Below the pieces are notes generated by a model. That model was given only the letters and a program-made list of their open reading frames with translations, was not told where the DNA came from and ran no database searches. Of a stretch of DNA of 64,000 bases, positions 48,638-62,040 are shown one piece after another (position 1 is the stretch's first letter; every line of letters starts with the position of its first letter). The translations under genes and the position numbers were made by a program. The stretch spans positions 193,248 to 257,247 of the forward strand of contig LUCM01008400.1 of the NCBI GenBank assembly GCA_008360955.1, written 5' to 3'. Source of the stretch: Fasciolopsis buskii (lineage: Eukaryota > Platyhelminthes > Trematoda > Plagiorchiida > Fasciolidae).

Positions 48638-50317
48638 TCTTGAACGCAAATTGCGCAACTGGACGTCCAGTATTACGAGGACCACTAGTTCAACTACATG
48701 CCTCGGGACGTTGACCTTTGGATGAGTAGTGCGTACTGGATTTTCCATTTTATGAATTTCTTCCTGTACCGAAACTGGGCTGATGAATTTTCTCGACTGG
48801 ATCGAGAATTGGACTGTACAGCGTTGAATAATTTGTCTTAAGAACGTAATACAGCTGAGCACCGGACGCTCTAGTGTGGACAGAGGTACTGTCAAAAATG
48901 AACACAGAATTCGTAATTGGCTGCTCCTAATTCACTGAATATGAATCAATTGACTTTCGGGATAATAGCCAAATTTCCGAACGGCTCAGTCCAAGAAAAA
49001 CTCTACTACGTGAAAATTCGCACCTTTGTTTGAACAAATAACTCGATTATAACATTTGCCAGACTTTTAGTAGATTCTGCAGCTGTGAATAGTATAGTTA
49101 ATTTCGTCGACAGCTAGGCACAGTAAGCTCTGCCAAGCAACCTGAAACCAGAAGGCATACTTCGCTCTTGTTTTTAATTGTATCGGTGGTCCTCCCACTG
49201 ATTGATTTGTTGTTTTTTCAGTGGGTTTAGGTCTGTCCAGTTCTCGGTCGACTGATGTCTTACTCAATTGGCCCTGAGGATAAACTTTATTCATGTGGGC
49301 TTCCCATTGGGCGTAATGTCGTACCTCACTTTCCCAATAGTTTCCCGAAGGCTTGCAGCTATATTTCTGCTGGTCTCAGTTTCAATTTCTAGCCGCTGAA
49401 AGAGAGCTTTGAACTCGATTACTTCTCTTGAAGTGAACCACACATCCCATCTCCGCCGCTGGTTTTATTATAAATTCTTTCCGAGCCGTTCAAGTCGTTG
49501 ATTCACAGTCTCTTCTTTTGCAAGGTGATCTAATTTAGACGAAGATCTAGTTCGCCTGGTTTCGAATCGAAACCCTGGGTCCGAAAGAACATCAAAACTA
49601 AGTGGGCACCAGAAATTTCGGGGACTTACACAAAATTTCGTCGATGTGAACATGAAACAATTACTGGTGTTCTGTCATGTGTTTGTGCAGTCTCTAAATC
49701 TAGCGACTCGAATTAATTGTCTGATTAATCAGATGAGAACCATTAAATGGCCTCTGGCCGCTCAACACGACTATTTCCTTCATTTGTCATAATAAAATCA
49801 CTTATGTAACTCCACTGAGGTTGAAGCTCATTTGTCGATCGCTCCCGTCTAAAGGGCTCATTGTCTTTTAATTCCAAGCCACACACCCGCTCGTCTCTGA
49901 ACGTATCACGAAATCAGACCGGTTTTTCTTTGTTCCAGAATTAGGGCGATTATTTGGTCCCCAACTCGCTTTTTCTGGCTTGTAGTCACTCTGGTCTTTA
50001 GCTAATCCGTCATTCACCTGAGTGCAGACAGAGTTATCGGAAAGACCTGCATCCCAGACATGATCCGTCCGCACTGTTACATGCCACGTCAGACCGAAAC
50101 AAAAGTAGTCTTTCACCATCTGCACTAGCAGGCAGCTTCACATTACAGTTGCAAAAGAGTATGTCAATTTTCCAGACCTCAGTTTATATTCAAGGCTTAT
50201 TGACACCCGTAGAACCCCCATACCCCTCGATTCACGCATGCGCATTCCGTGTATAGATTGCAATACTTTAATTTGAGCTATAGCTCACAGCATAATCAAG
50301 ACTATGTTGAACTGGAC
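48638..50317. other. Intergenic stretch, nothing assigned
   Basis: Short overlapping frames only; no repeat partner found. Confidence 0.4.
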
Positions 50318-51350
50318 GAGACTGATAAAATGAATCGGAAATCAGACAGAAACCGGACCGAAACTGCTGGGACAACTTCCACTCAAACTGACGATGTGAA
50401 GATCATTTCGCCCGCCCTGTTGGGTCGGGGCTTAGCCTTGACTTATATGTTCATTCTGATGACCCGTTGTAGTTAGCATGACCAAAAGTATAGCTACATT
50501 GACGGGAAATGTGCCAACTTCAGACCACGCGTGTAAACCTAGATTCTTGCTCACATCTTGAAATTTAAAACTGTTGATGTGGTCCGACATAGCGGATTCA
50601 TGGGTTTCAATATTTGTTGTTTTGCCGGCCGAACCTATTTGAGTGTACTGGGAGAGCACGCATACCATCAACCCAAATGCGAAACCACCTGATATTGGCG
50701 ATTTCTACCCCGGTTTTAATGGGCGTCGACCGCCAGGGCCAACTAATCGGGCTTGTAGTGCATCACGTGTGACAAACAATCGGATGGCTTACTCGTCCGA
50801 TGTAATGCACATTGTGCACATTGTGTGACCTCAGCTGATCTTTCGAAATGACAATGTTCCACTGCATCGATTAATTTTGTCGCATGTGGTTCATCCACAC
50901 GGTGGAATCAAAGTCTAGTTATGACCCACATATCATTGTGATCCATTTGACTAAACACGAAAATCGTAAGATGTGCAGTCCATGTTTGCGGATTTGCTTG
51001 CAACTGGGCTCACTTACAATCATTCTGCTGGGTGTGGGATATTATTAGGTGGGAAGTCGAAGTACGGATCAAAGCTCAATTCATCAAATTACTTAACCCC
51101 TTGAACATTCGTTTGTCGTTATCAACATTTGGTTGAAGTATGAGTCAATGAAGTTAGCCCTATCCAGGCGAGCACGATTTTCGTAGAGCTGACTCATTCA
51201 GAATATGCGGCTTCGTGTGATCGTCGGTTCTCGTGGACCAGAGAATTAGACCAATCTATGCAAGGCCAGTTAAGTGAATTTGATTTGAATTCCATATCGT
51301 TTTGTGTACTAAACCGATGAGTCTACGATGACAAAAACTGTTTCTAGCTC
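50318..51350 (+). mobile_element. 1.03-kb element, copy 2
   Basis: Partner of the inverted copy at 34779-35815, about 98% alike. Contains two short frames, 50249-50476 and 50643-50828, whose counterparts are conserved in the other copy. The first starts outside the element, so it is not an element gene. Confidence 0.8.
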
Positions 51351-54300
51351 ACAGAAATATCATACATACTTGAGGTAGCTGCCACATGCACGTAAATCTG
51401 CGAGCGAATGAGAGTAATGACGAGAAAATTTGTGAAGCAGCAGGATAATCATTTTGATCAGACTTCGCTTTCGGAACTGTTTAAATTTAGCATACTAAAT
51501 TTGTTCTGTTTGAAATCTCGTGGGTTTCTTGATTTGGAGACCCCTCTAACAAAGTAATTTTTCATTTATATGGAGTTTGCGTTTGAGGCGCCCTAAGCAC
51601 GTTGATTAGCATGAACCGACAGGTGTATTGGTTCAATTAAATGGGGTCGATTCTGCCCATAGCTGGCAAATACATCGAGCGTTTTGAAGAAAGGTAATAT
51701 TTTGTGGTATATGTAAAGCCAAAGGCGCATTCCTGGCACTGAATGGTCATGCAATAGAGTCCGCTTAATCCAACCAAGTCGTTCCGATGAAGCACAAAAT
51801 GATAGATTTCCCGTTGGGTTTTTTATTTGGGCACACACGGTGATCAGAAGCTGTAGTTTGTTTGAACCTGGGAAAGACGATCGAGTGGTGTTCTAGTGCG
51901 TATTTGAAGGAACGAGCGTGCCTCTTTTGAGTCTAGTGTCTCTGGAAATTGAACAACCGTGGTGTCTTTAACCAGGGCACTTTCAAAAGCTTCCGCACTC
52001 ACAAGACATACGAATCCGCTAGTTGAAGAATGGTTGGTTAATTACCCCAAGGTTAGCAGATACTCAGGCACACACGTCTAAAGTTTTTACGATGGACTCG
52101 TTTTGTCTGACTTTATTTCGGAGCGAACTGATGCTCCAAACACACACGGATAGAGAGGGTATGCAAACACATGAGTTAATATTTTGATTTGATGCTAAGT
52201 GTAATAGCAACAAGCAACGAAAAACCGAGGGTAAAAACTAGTACCTTAGACTCGTATGAAATGCTGAAACCAAATACCCACGGGGACTGCGATGAGCATA
52301 ACATTGTCAGAAAAGCGATTGTGGTTCGACAAACCGTTCCTAAGTTTTGTAAGCAGCTTCTGAGCTTGTTAAATAACTTTCAGTCTGTTAGTGCGCAATT
52401 TAATCGATCACACTTTTGCTTCAAAAGTGTTCCCTAATCAGAAAACAGACGGAATATGACGAACTGAAAATGTAAACGATGGCCAGATGAAGGTACTCCG
52501 AAAGTAGGGACAAAAATGAATATTTCAAACAAAAATTTGCATATTCACTGTCAGACTTTGTGAATAATTTTGCATTTTCGGGATTTCTTTTCATGCTGAA
52601 GTCTAATAAAGTCATGTGAATGTCCATATTAGTGGTATTTTCTACTCACCAAGAGCACGACTACACGGAAACAGTGATTCAGAAAACTTATTTCTACTCC
52701 TAACTAGCCAGAAAATGATGATCAATCCTATTTCGAATGAACGTTTTTGAAGTCTTTCGACTAGGAATAGGAAAGAAACTTTGCTAATATTTACGATCCC
52801 ACTAGCAAACACGAATGGGTGAGCGATAGCGTTAGGTTTATTCACCGTTTGACGACGACAGTCGAACGTCAGACAGGCTAGCAGACGGATATGTTTGTGG
52901 GCGTGCTTTCACGCTTGCTGTGGTTTATTCTATGAGTGGCATCGTTCACTTTGTAGTGTGTGATGTATTGACAAGTCAACTGATCGCCTAGAGCATAAAA
53001 TTCATATCCGCTTGCCTGGATGGGTCATGCGGTGGATTCGTTGTGGATTGTTCGACAAGCACGAGTGTGAAATAAATTGAACGTAGTTGTTGATTACTTT
53101 TGCTCGATTTAGTAGCACTGAGTGTGATCGATCGCAACGAGGCACGGTAATGAATCACCATCACGTACTGGGATAGCTCCCACCCCAATCTACGCAACTG
53201 AAAACACCAAGGAGATTTTGGAGGCTGAAAATTACGTTATTAATTTATCCAAAAAACATTCTTATGCGTTAACGTGACAGGAACATCGTCGACAGAACTC
53301 CATACGTTTAGTGATCGCCACGGAATGCTGTTTCCAGTTTCGTCAGTCTCTACTAATCTGATTAACAGGTCATAATTGTAAGCAATAGCGAGCTTCATAA
53401 ACAATGTGAAAATCAAGGAGGAAAAGCACTCACTACCTTACGAGTCCCACTTGCAACTGGATTCTTTGCTCTAGTGCGACGTGACAAATCGCTTTTGAGC
53501 TTCTCAGCGTTTGAGCTCGTCCACATAAAGGTTCAGCACGTGACGGTCTTCGGCAGTTTCAACTGAGTTTGAACAAGAAAGTTTCGGGTAGCCATACCGG
53601 ATAGGTGATATTAATCGCAAGATTGGTCGTGGCCTTTCATAAACGTTCCAAGGACTTATACCAAGGTTGTGATGAGTTTAATTCAATGATATAATAAATT
53701 GATGGCTTGTCTACTAAAACTAAGATCGACTGCAACCCAAGAGACGGATCAACTAGCTGACCTAATTCATTCAGCAGTAGAAATAGAAGATTTAGCGAAT
53801 GAACCTTTTCAAGAAGCTGATAATCTATAAACTGTGGACATACAAAATTACCTGAAAAATTCGACCAGCTTCAATCTGATAATCGATACCGTTTGCAATC
53901 AGCGAAAAGTTATTTAAGGGTAATGAAAGTTTCGGGATGTTACTTCGAACACCCTGATGGTTATTCATACTGAAGATAAATGATTAGCAGATAAATAAAT
54001 AAACGAATCGGGGAGTATGAAAACCCAATAATAAACAGCGGTGTCAAGGCAGGTAAATAAACATTACATACATTTGGCACGTCCCTTCGCAACGCTCCCT
54101 TATTGGGAGGTTAAAAGAGTCCTTCGAACGTGCATTCCATGTTCACTAGATTTATCCCAGGGCATGTTTGAATGCCTTATCAATATGATTTTTTTTCGTT
54201 GAGGTGATGGTAAAACGATGACTACTCCAAAACTAGACGGTATTAGCAAGCCAACTACTTCGTTTCAGTCATTCTCCCTCCATTCACATCACAGGGAGTG

Positions 54301-55544
54301 AAAATTTCAATTGACTAATTCAATATCTGATCGAGTTCTGATTCACCCGAATTGATGATTATGGCATAAATGCCAAGTCCGTTACCCCGTGAAACATGAA
54401 TTTCAGGACCTGAAGTAAAATAAAAGGTATTTTCCGGGATGATAGTAAAATCTTGTTTTTAAACTGAGAGAAACAGTTAACCTGAACAAAAGTTTTTGAC
54501 CCCTGTAGGCATTACTTGTCTCACCTGGCCATCAGCTACTCTTTGTTGCCCAAAGTGATGAATTGTGAGCCTCATAGACGTTCACCATAAAAAAGCAGAT
54601 ACTTTGAGAATGATTTACGGTCAAAATGACACGATCGCATTTGATTTGCTAATTAGCGATCAGAGTTGGAATTTTCTACTTGCTTGGATGATAAATTATC
54701 TTATCATGATGTAGACAGACAGGAAGATAGACAAGTACACACACAAGCTAGTGCGCAAATCAACCGTAAACTTTTCACCTAAAAGTGAACGGTTTTAATT
54801 TTTTTCAAGTGTTTTGGTTGGTTATATGAACTAAGTGGCACAGCGTCCAATGGAGAATGTATTCAGAGCACCAAGTATTCCCTTGCTTTAATTTTGTGTT
54901 TGAATAAATAAGAAGATCCACGACAAAACCTACAGTGATTCAGGTGGTGGTTTGAAGTAAACTCTCACCTAGACATCAGCTTACAAGCTTTGCTAACATG
55001 AACGTCTTATCTACTGTGCGGGATTGGTGGGGTTAATAGATGCAGGGTGTGAGGTGATAGGTCACCCGATACGCAACAAGTGGCAGAAAACATTAGTTAC
55101 GAAACTCAAAAGACAATCAGCCAAGTTTTCAAAATGGGCCAACTGAGTGCTTCTTATTCAGGCACGTCCGTTATCTTGACTGCTTTCAATGAAAAGATGA
55201 CGGACTGCCGATCTGAAGACCTAACAAGCACTTTTGCACGGACTCAGTGGATTCGAGAATCGCTGTTCATCTTATCTCAGGTTGTTGGTTTTCATGGGGG
55301 TCTGGTCGCTGATGTTGGCCTTTTGATCGCAAACGTTTCAGTACCAGTTGAAGTGACTTCCCCGGCCCAGTGCCAATCTTCTAGGTCAAAGGTCAAGCCG
55401 ACAGAGGTTAGGTAGAAAACAGACGCATAGTTTCCAGGTCAGGGTCGTCAAAGAAATTCAAGGTCAAAGCAAATGACAACCTTATAAACAGAGAAGAATC
55501 CCAATAAATCCCCACTTGCATTGACGATGCCACCATAACGTGAG
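51351..55544. other. Intergenic stretch, nothing assigned
   Basis: A minus-strand segment near 51640-51780 contains QCQECAFGFTYTT in one frame, faintly like a C2H2 zinc finger without its histidines. The 111-codon plus frame at 55080-55415 is not recognised. Confidence 0.35.
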
Positions 55545-55612
55545 GAGACGTTTGCGATCTAAGCATCGAGCTCAGTTATCAGAATCCAGTGAAATTTCTG
55601 TAAGGAGTAGAA
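55545..55612 (+). repeat. Repeat family F, copy 1
   Basis: Matches 59876-59946 and 61968-62040: ACGTTTGCGAYCTAA-like, then CGAGCTCAG, then a purine-rich stretch. About 65 bases are shared. Confidence 0.55.
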
Positions 55613-56264
55613 AAAGTTTATCGATTTGCTTTGAGATACCGATAAGTGTTAAAAATTCCGACGAAAACAATGCACACTTTATTATAAACAGTTAATTATT
55701 CTTTTGGAAGAGCTAAACTACATAACCTTGAGTACGAGCGTTTATGTGCGCGTGAATCATTGTTCTACGTGTACCAATGCATATGTTCTCAACACATTGG
55801 TCTGTAAAATATTTGTTTCTTCCGCTGAAGTCAAGTGTGGGCTGTGGTGAGCTCTGCTAACTTCTAACCTTATGTTGTGAGTGGCATCTACACTGATGGG
55901 CAGACAAAATTTCCGCAGAAACGTGAGCGGTTTCATAATTATTGTCACTGGTCAAGTTCAAACTAGATTCACCAGTTAGTTTGCTACTTCCCACATTGGT
56001 GTTCATCAGGATAAAAACGAATTCTCTGTTATGAACTAAAATCAGTTTTATTGATCTATCGGTTCTTTGTACAGGAGCAAACCGCTTTTTCAGGGATAGG
56101 AGTCTTTCACCAAAAATCCAAAGTGACTTACTCCGTTTCAAACTCCATTTCTCATATGTTTGGAGGGTATTGCCCGGTTAGGTTGACAGGTCGATCCACA
56201 GCCACATTCTCCGGGTGCGCGCTTCAGTTTAGACCTGGTGAATATGGTGTGCCGATGATTCATA
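55613..56264. other. Intergenic stretch, nothing assigned
   Basis: No feature recognised. Confidence 0.4.
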
Positions 56265-56428
56265 ATAAGGATAAAAGACGGATAAGGTCTTAGCTTTTGT
56301 ACTTGAAGGTCGCGGGTTCGAATCCTCCCACTGCCGGTCAAATTCCCCACTTGGCAGCCGTCTGTCGGCCGCGGCCCCCTTCCTGAAAATTGTTGTTTCA
56401 TCAATAAGGAAAGTAAAAGATAAAGAAG
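56265..56428 (+). mobile_element. SINE-A copy 3
   Basis: The 5' half of the head is eroded, but the B box GGTTCGAATCC (56315-56325), CACTGCCGG, CTGTCGGCCGCGGCCCCCTT and the AAAGTAAAAGATAAAG tail are all present. Confidence 0.85.
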
Positions 56429-57169
56429 CTGTACAGTTTCCTTCCATGGGATCTAATTAATGGTGATGTGCACCACTCGTAAAATACCCATTTTCTGTTG
56501 GATTTCTTTCGGTTCTGTTCTTCGTGGTATGATCTTCTGCTATTGGTGAACAGAATAAATAATTTTATCACAGTGGTAGATCTGATTTATCCTTAAAGTG
56601 CATCTCCACGTTATCAGGATATTTCTAGTGTCGCGCAGATAAAACAGGTGACTTCTGATTTGTCATTAGTTAGGAAGTTATCCAAGGACAGTGGAGATCA
56701 GCTTAGGCCATTATTTCCTCCCATATGAAACCTGATCCACGTATAGTAAATGTTCGGCACCAGCTTTGTATCCATTTGAATTCAGATGTTGAAACACTGT
56801 GAGTGATTGCACTCCATGCCACCGAATTTCCTAACTTCCCTATTAACCAAATCTAAGGAGTATGGCTAATCTTGGACTTCTCTGTGATTACTAGTACACT
56901 AACCTATTGATGGATCACTTTCGAGCAGTTCGTCTCACTACCTGTGTTCGCCCGCTTGGCAGAACTATCAGTGCATCAGCCGCTACAACTTTTGGGCAAA
57001 AGAGCGTTAACGCAGAACATGAGCGAGCATTGTAAGATCAGCTCAGCAAACTGTAGAATTGGTTCAGCCGAGTCCGTGTAGGTGACAGCGAATCACATTA
57101 TTAAACACAGGCAATTAGCTACGCGATCCGTAATCATTCGAAAGAAAATACCGAATAGGGAAAAAGCAA
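56429..57169. other. Intergenic stretch, nothing assigned
   Basis: No feature recognised. Confidence 0.4.
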
Positions 57170-57505
57170 CTCAACCCCGCAGCACAAACCAGTCAAAAGC
57201 AACCCTACGGAGATGTTGAAACGACTATGTCAAAAGCTTTCCCTAAAAGAGATATGTTGCATTATCAACAAACAAGTGTAGGATGGCCACAGCTCAGGTA
57301 TACACCATGATATCCCTAACCGATAGCTACAGTTCAAGTCGTCACCCAGAACAATGAGACCAACAAAGCCAGATGGAGGCCTGAAGGGATGAAGGCAAAC
57401 GTGTTCAGGAGACGGATAAATGGGCCCGGGAATACTCAGCTGGTCGGAAGTTGGATCTTACGTGAACGTGGTTCGGAAAGGAGCAATGGACATGGCCTAG
57501 CGACA
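57170..57505 (+). repeat. Repeat family D, copy 2
   Basis: Diverged direct partner of 41690-42000; ends with the shared GTGGTTCGGAAAG. Confidence 0.65.
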
Positions 57506-59015
57506 TCTAGGGAAAGTAACTTGTTTCGCTGTGTGGAGCGCCACAAGCTTGCCTTCCTGTTACACTAACAGTGGTTGCTCGATTTTCTCGAGTAATGAAG
57601 ATGAAATCTCTACTGAAATGCAGTTCCTACTAGTTTCGTGTTTGGTTGTCCATGTGAGCCCCTCTTCAGTAGATTACATGTCCCAGAACATACTGAACGG
57701 CCTTACAAATTCGGAAAGTATCATCATAACGTACGTTCGATCGTACTCTCATGTTTCCACTCTGTCTCAATGAACTGGGTTAATCTGGGGAGGGGTTGAG
57801 CAGGTGACAGGTGAAGACAATGCTAATGACATAATGGAACACTGATGTGTTAGTCCAACATCATCCTCATATGCCACATGTTTTGATAATTTCGTTTTGT
57901 AAAACTGTTCTCTTTGTAGCTCATTACACTCTCTATCAATGAAAACTCACTTGGTTGTCCATCCTATAATTAGTTCTGTTGCGAAAATCTCCGGACTGGC
58001 GCTGACTTTGTTTACGTAGTTGTCGAATTTCTTGTGAGTTAAGAGACTTTCTGTGGTTTGTTTTTTTACTCCGTCGCCTGACCGAATTCGCGGAGAAACG
58101 GCAGAAACGGGATCTCTAATGCTTCTTCGGTAACGCCTCAGTCGATCCCACCCCTTCCCCCTCTTTACCCACTGTTCCGAATATCTAACAACTGTGACCT
58201 TAACAGATGAATCACAGTTGTGTATTCATAAGAATTAGCACCTGGTATTATCCACTTCAGCTATTCCAATATCGCTCAAATGTCTGAAACGCTTCATTCA
58301 TAAGGCCAGGACAGTGAATCTTTACGCAATTAGAATAGTGAACCGATCATTCTGACCAGTCTCGATAAACCGGTGGCTTTGAACAAACGAAACAGACTAC
58401 TAGAATCACATGATTTGGATGACTGGACTGTGGGTCAAAAAGATTTCCACGTGACAGCAATTGGAATAACCAAATGCTTTATTTGTGAACGACTTCGTTT
58501 TTTCTAACTGCCACAAAAGGTGTTCATCCAAAACCGGTAATTTTGCGACTTCGGCAGTATCCATAAGAATGTCGTATAAAAGGAACGTGACTGATCTATG
58601 GAATATGACAGAATAAAATACTTTTAGAAAAAGAGCATTATTATGCAACTTTCTGTAGAAAATGTACTAGCTGCATCTAGATTAAGCAATTGGCATAACG
58701 GTCATCTGGAATTAAAAAAGTCCCTTTGTTCAATTTCATAGCTGCGTACTTTTGGCACAAGAGGATTCCAGTTTCTGCTTTGCAGTCAGCAAAATAAGTT
58801 TTAAAATGTTTTCCAGCGACATTCTGGTGCGGATCTTCGTTCCATCCATTGAAAGTTCGAAAGCGAGCTTACTCATACGTGGCGTTAGGCCAGCAGAGGC
58901 TATTGCGGATTCTTGAAAGTTGCTTACCAAACACGCAGTGTGGACGGACATGTTTTTTATGTGATCCGTTCTCGAGCCAACTTACGGAATGGAAATAAGA
59001 GGAACGGTCAGCATG
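57506..59015. other. Intergenic stretch, nothing assigned
   Basis: Minus-strand frames at 58406-58648 and 58736-58951 lie downstream of the integrase-like peptides and could belong to the same relic, but no motif supports it. Confidence 0.3.
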
Positions 59016-59660
59016 TTAGTCGTTTGTCATTGGGTTGGCCGGTCGATAGACCGGGGTGTAGTATTCGATGACCCGCGCTGCCAAATTATCTCTGGTGGCA
59101 TCACCAACATTTGGACAAGGTAGTTCCAGGGTGTAAATCCGCCTTTTGGGTATACAGCTGGGGCTTGAGAATCCGCGTAATCGTTCCATCCGTCTGTAAC
59201 TTTCGACGTACTGTCGGCCTCCGTTGGTGCTCTGAATTGCCCAAAGTCCCACGATACCTACGCATATAGGATTATCCAGCAGAAAACGAACCACGGCGTT
59301 CGCGCCCAGAGGGCCCGCTTCACGTCACGCCAAAACTGAGACCCTGCGCAATCGATGCTTTGTGCCAGCTCGCTTCCAACAGGACATGTGATTCCGTGAC
59401 CTGGATGACCTTTGGCTTAAAATTCAAATATCCACGCTTGCTGTAATGCTGGACACGTAAACCTCAATGCGCACTCTGCAAGTCCTATTTTCCTTATGGT
59501 CAACGTGTACTTGCAAATAAGCAGACTGTTAAACCCATGCATCGGGATGGGTTTCAGTTTGTGGTGACCGTCAAGGAAGCAAACATCGACGATTCTTAAA
59601 GTCGTGACGAGGATGATCATACAGCTTTTGGTTTTTATCAAGATTATATGAAGCATCACT
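59016..59660 (-). pseudogene. Integrase-like peptides, possible transposon relic (uncertain)
   Basis: Read on the minus strand, the frame at 59417-59659 has VDVCFLDGHHKLKPIPMHGF, which resembles the DGHHK(L)...HG block of a DDE integrase family found in animal DNA transposons. The next frame (59016-59294) has QSTNGGRQ then RMERLRGF, which loosely resembles the STHNQRIERLWRD block that follows in that family. Order and strand are right, but the match is short and a stop separates the two. Chance similarity is quite possible. Confidence 0.25.
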
Positions 59661-59875
59661 ATCGGATGTGGGGAGTTTCGGCGTGTTCATAAGTTCTTCC
59701 AACGCCAGATCCGTCTGGTCTTTTCGGATGCATCCAGGGTGATAATTTTATGATACAATCACGAGTATTTAATATGACGATTCCGGTATTCTAACCGTTG
59801 CATCCGCTTCAATTAACGGAATGTAATTTCTAACCTGTACCGACGATACTGATAACACCGTTTTGCACAGACGAT

Positions 59876-59946
59876 TTCATCTAGACTGGTAATGAAACAT
59901 TTGCGACCAAAACACCAAGCTCAGCGATCAGAACCCCGTGAGTACT
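59876..59946 (+). repeat. Repeat family F, copy 2
   Basis: ATGAAACATTTGCGACCAAA then CACCAAGCTCAGCGATCAGA, matching the copies at 55545 and 61968. Confidence 0.6.
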
Positions 59947-61229
59947 TTCAACCACAAACCAAAATAGTTTTCACATCCAGGGTCAGGCGCATATGCCCTG
60001 GAGACACTGAGGGCAGAATTCTAGACAATTGACACCCTCCTATTACCTAATGGTCGCTCAAATGAATTTATAAGTTGCAATATGATACACACTAGCCAGA
60101 AAAAGGTGACCAGTTGTAGTAAAGATAATTATCCATTAGTCTTTATCTGAAATGTGACGCCGCAACAAACAGAATCCACAAAGTTTTATGTACTCTGGGC
60201 TAAGACATACTCAACACACGCTCAGGTGTTAGCTCTCGGTTACATTTGCCAGACAATGGGAGAACAAAGATAAATTATCTTTGCTAACCTCGGGGCTGAC
60301 TTTATCAGCTCAAGTGCATCTGTGGAATCATGTGCCGTGATCGAGCGCCGAGGCAGTATGCACTCTGAAAATCATCGAACACGCTAGACTCAGGGCAAGG
60401 AGAGTGGCTCTGGTTTCAGTTGGATTACGGTCCATTCGCCCTAATCGGGGCATCCGGTGTGGGTGCATAAAATGTTTCGTGTTATGGAAAGCAGGAGGTG
60501 AATGAAAAGATATGATGCGGCCCATCAAAAATGAATCATTCCATTGCCCGGATTTATTCCGTCAAAAAAATGACGAAGTCACTAACGTAACATGGTCTCT
60601 CCGCTCCAGCGGAAATCGTGAGATTTGTTCCGAAGGTCAAAGACACTTATTATGAGCTCATGAAGTGCTCATAAAATTACGGGTCTCCTGGCATGCCATG
60701 AAGTTTTGAGAAGCAGGCCGGATACACCACGGGATTACGAAGAATATTGATCACTCAAGCCAAACAGTGGTAAGAATGGCCTTGGAGTGCAGCTGTCCAT
60801 CAACTATACTCAAGACAATGGGTCAACAAGGCGCTGATTTGGTGCGCTGCCAACTCTGAACTATAAGCCGGTCAATCTAGCACCTGCAATCGGCAACCGG
60901 TCACATCTCCAAGCCTTCCTAACCGACTGATTGAATTTCATCGGAATTGGCATTCGAAGTGGGCGAGAAGGTGATGGATTTAGGGGAACATACTAAGTAA
61001 ATCAGTGAACCAGATCAAGGAATTAATACATTCTTCATTCATTCATAGAAAGTGAATCATCACCTCCCATCTCATTTATTTTTACCTACTTTATTTACGA
61101 AAAACAGCAAACATCATTTTTTTAACTGCGGAAGTGCAAGATCCCAATTCAGGTGGACAGACTGCGTAAAATGAGGGAAGGAACCGTACGCTACTTGATT
61201 CTGTCGGGGACTTGGCATCAAAGATGATT
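59947..61229. other. Intergenic stretch, nothing assigned
   Basis: No feature recognised. Confidence 0.4.
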
Positions 61230-61417
61230 TAACGGGTGATGGTCAACTGGCCAGCCTAGTAGCGTTTAAACTTGAACGTCTCAGATCTGAATTCTTCCAC
61301 TGCTGGTCGTTTCCCCAGCTAAAAACTTCGGATGATCCCATTCCCGAAAATGATGTACTTTGTTGTGCCATTATTAAAGAAAATAAAATTCAACAGATAG
61401 AAGGAAAAAGATAAAGT
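61230..61417 (+). mobile_element. SINE-A copy 4, diverged
   Basis: The A box (TGGTCAACTGG), CACTGCTGGTC, CCCGAAAATGATGTAC and the AAAAAGATAAAG tail are recognisable. The GC-rich core is largely decayed, so this is the oldest copy here. Confidence 0.65.
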
Positions 61418-61967
61418 AACATGTCTTCCACAAGTCATTCGACTGCACACTAATGATAGAAAATTTAAGGATTATCCTGCTATTTCACTTATCACAAAAA
61501 TGTGATTTCCGGAGGAAATATCACTAGCGAATAAAGTTGTGGTTTTTTCAATAGTGTGGATGGCATGTTCTTGGCTCGATTCTGCATTGGTTGTTGGTGT
61601 TTAAATAAGGTTGATTAAAGCTGTTCTAACAATCCACATGAACAACGGTTCTTAATTATTGGGAGCAGCTAAGTAGTGGATTAACAGAATTCCACTACAA
61701 AAGTAATCTAGAAAAGGAATAAACTGGAGTCCGATACGGATCAGCGAGTGAGAATGTTCCCACAAAAGAACTCTTCATATAATGAAAGTAAATTACTTAA
61801 AACGAGCTTCCCCGTAAAGATAACTAATCATATTAGTGTAGCTTTGATATACGAACTGAAGTATGATAAAGTGGAAACAGTGGTGAAATCATGAGTTTCT
61901 GATAGCCGAGCCTCGCGTTTAAGTCGTAAATGTTTCATCAACAGTCTAGGTGACTTCGCCAGTACAA

Positions 61968-62040
61968 GATTTTCACTAGTGATGAAACGTTTGCGACCTA
62001 AACGCCAAGCTCAGTGGCCGTAGCCTCGTAGAAACCAACA
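61968..62040 (+). repeat. Repeat family F, copy 3
   Basis: GATGAAACGTTTGCGACCTA then CGCCAAGCTCAGTGG, the best-preserved member of the family in the window. Confidence 0.6.

Noticed and set aside
50249..50476. 75-codon frame as a gene in the 1.03-kb element
   Set aside because: Its start lies outside the element, so only the distal part is shared with the other copy.
34779..51350. LTRs of one retrotransposon
   Set aside because: The two copies are inverted relative to each other, lack TG...CA ends, and no gag-pol remnant lies between them.
51640..51838. C2H2 zinc-finger gene remnant
   Set aside because: One CxxC with a following F is seen, but the histidines and linker are missing and the frame shifts; too weak.
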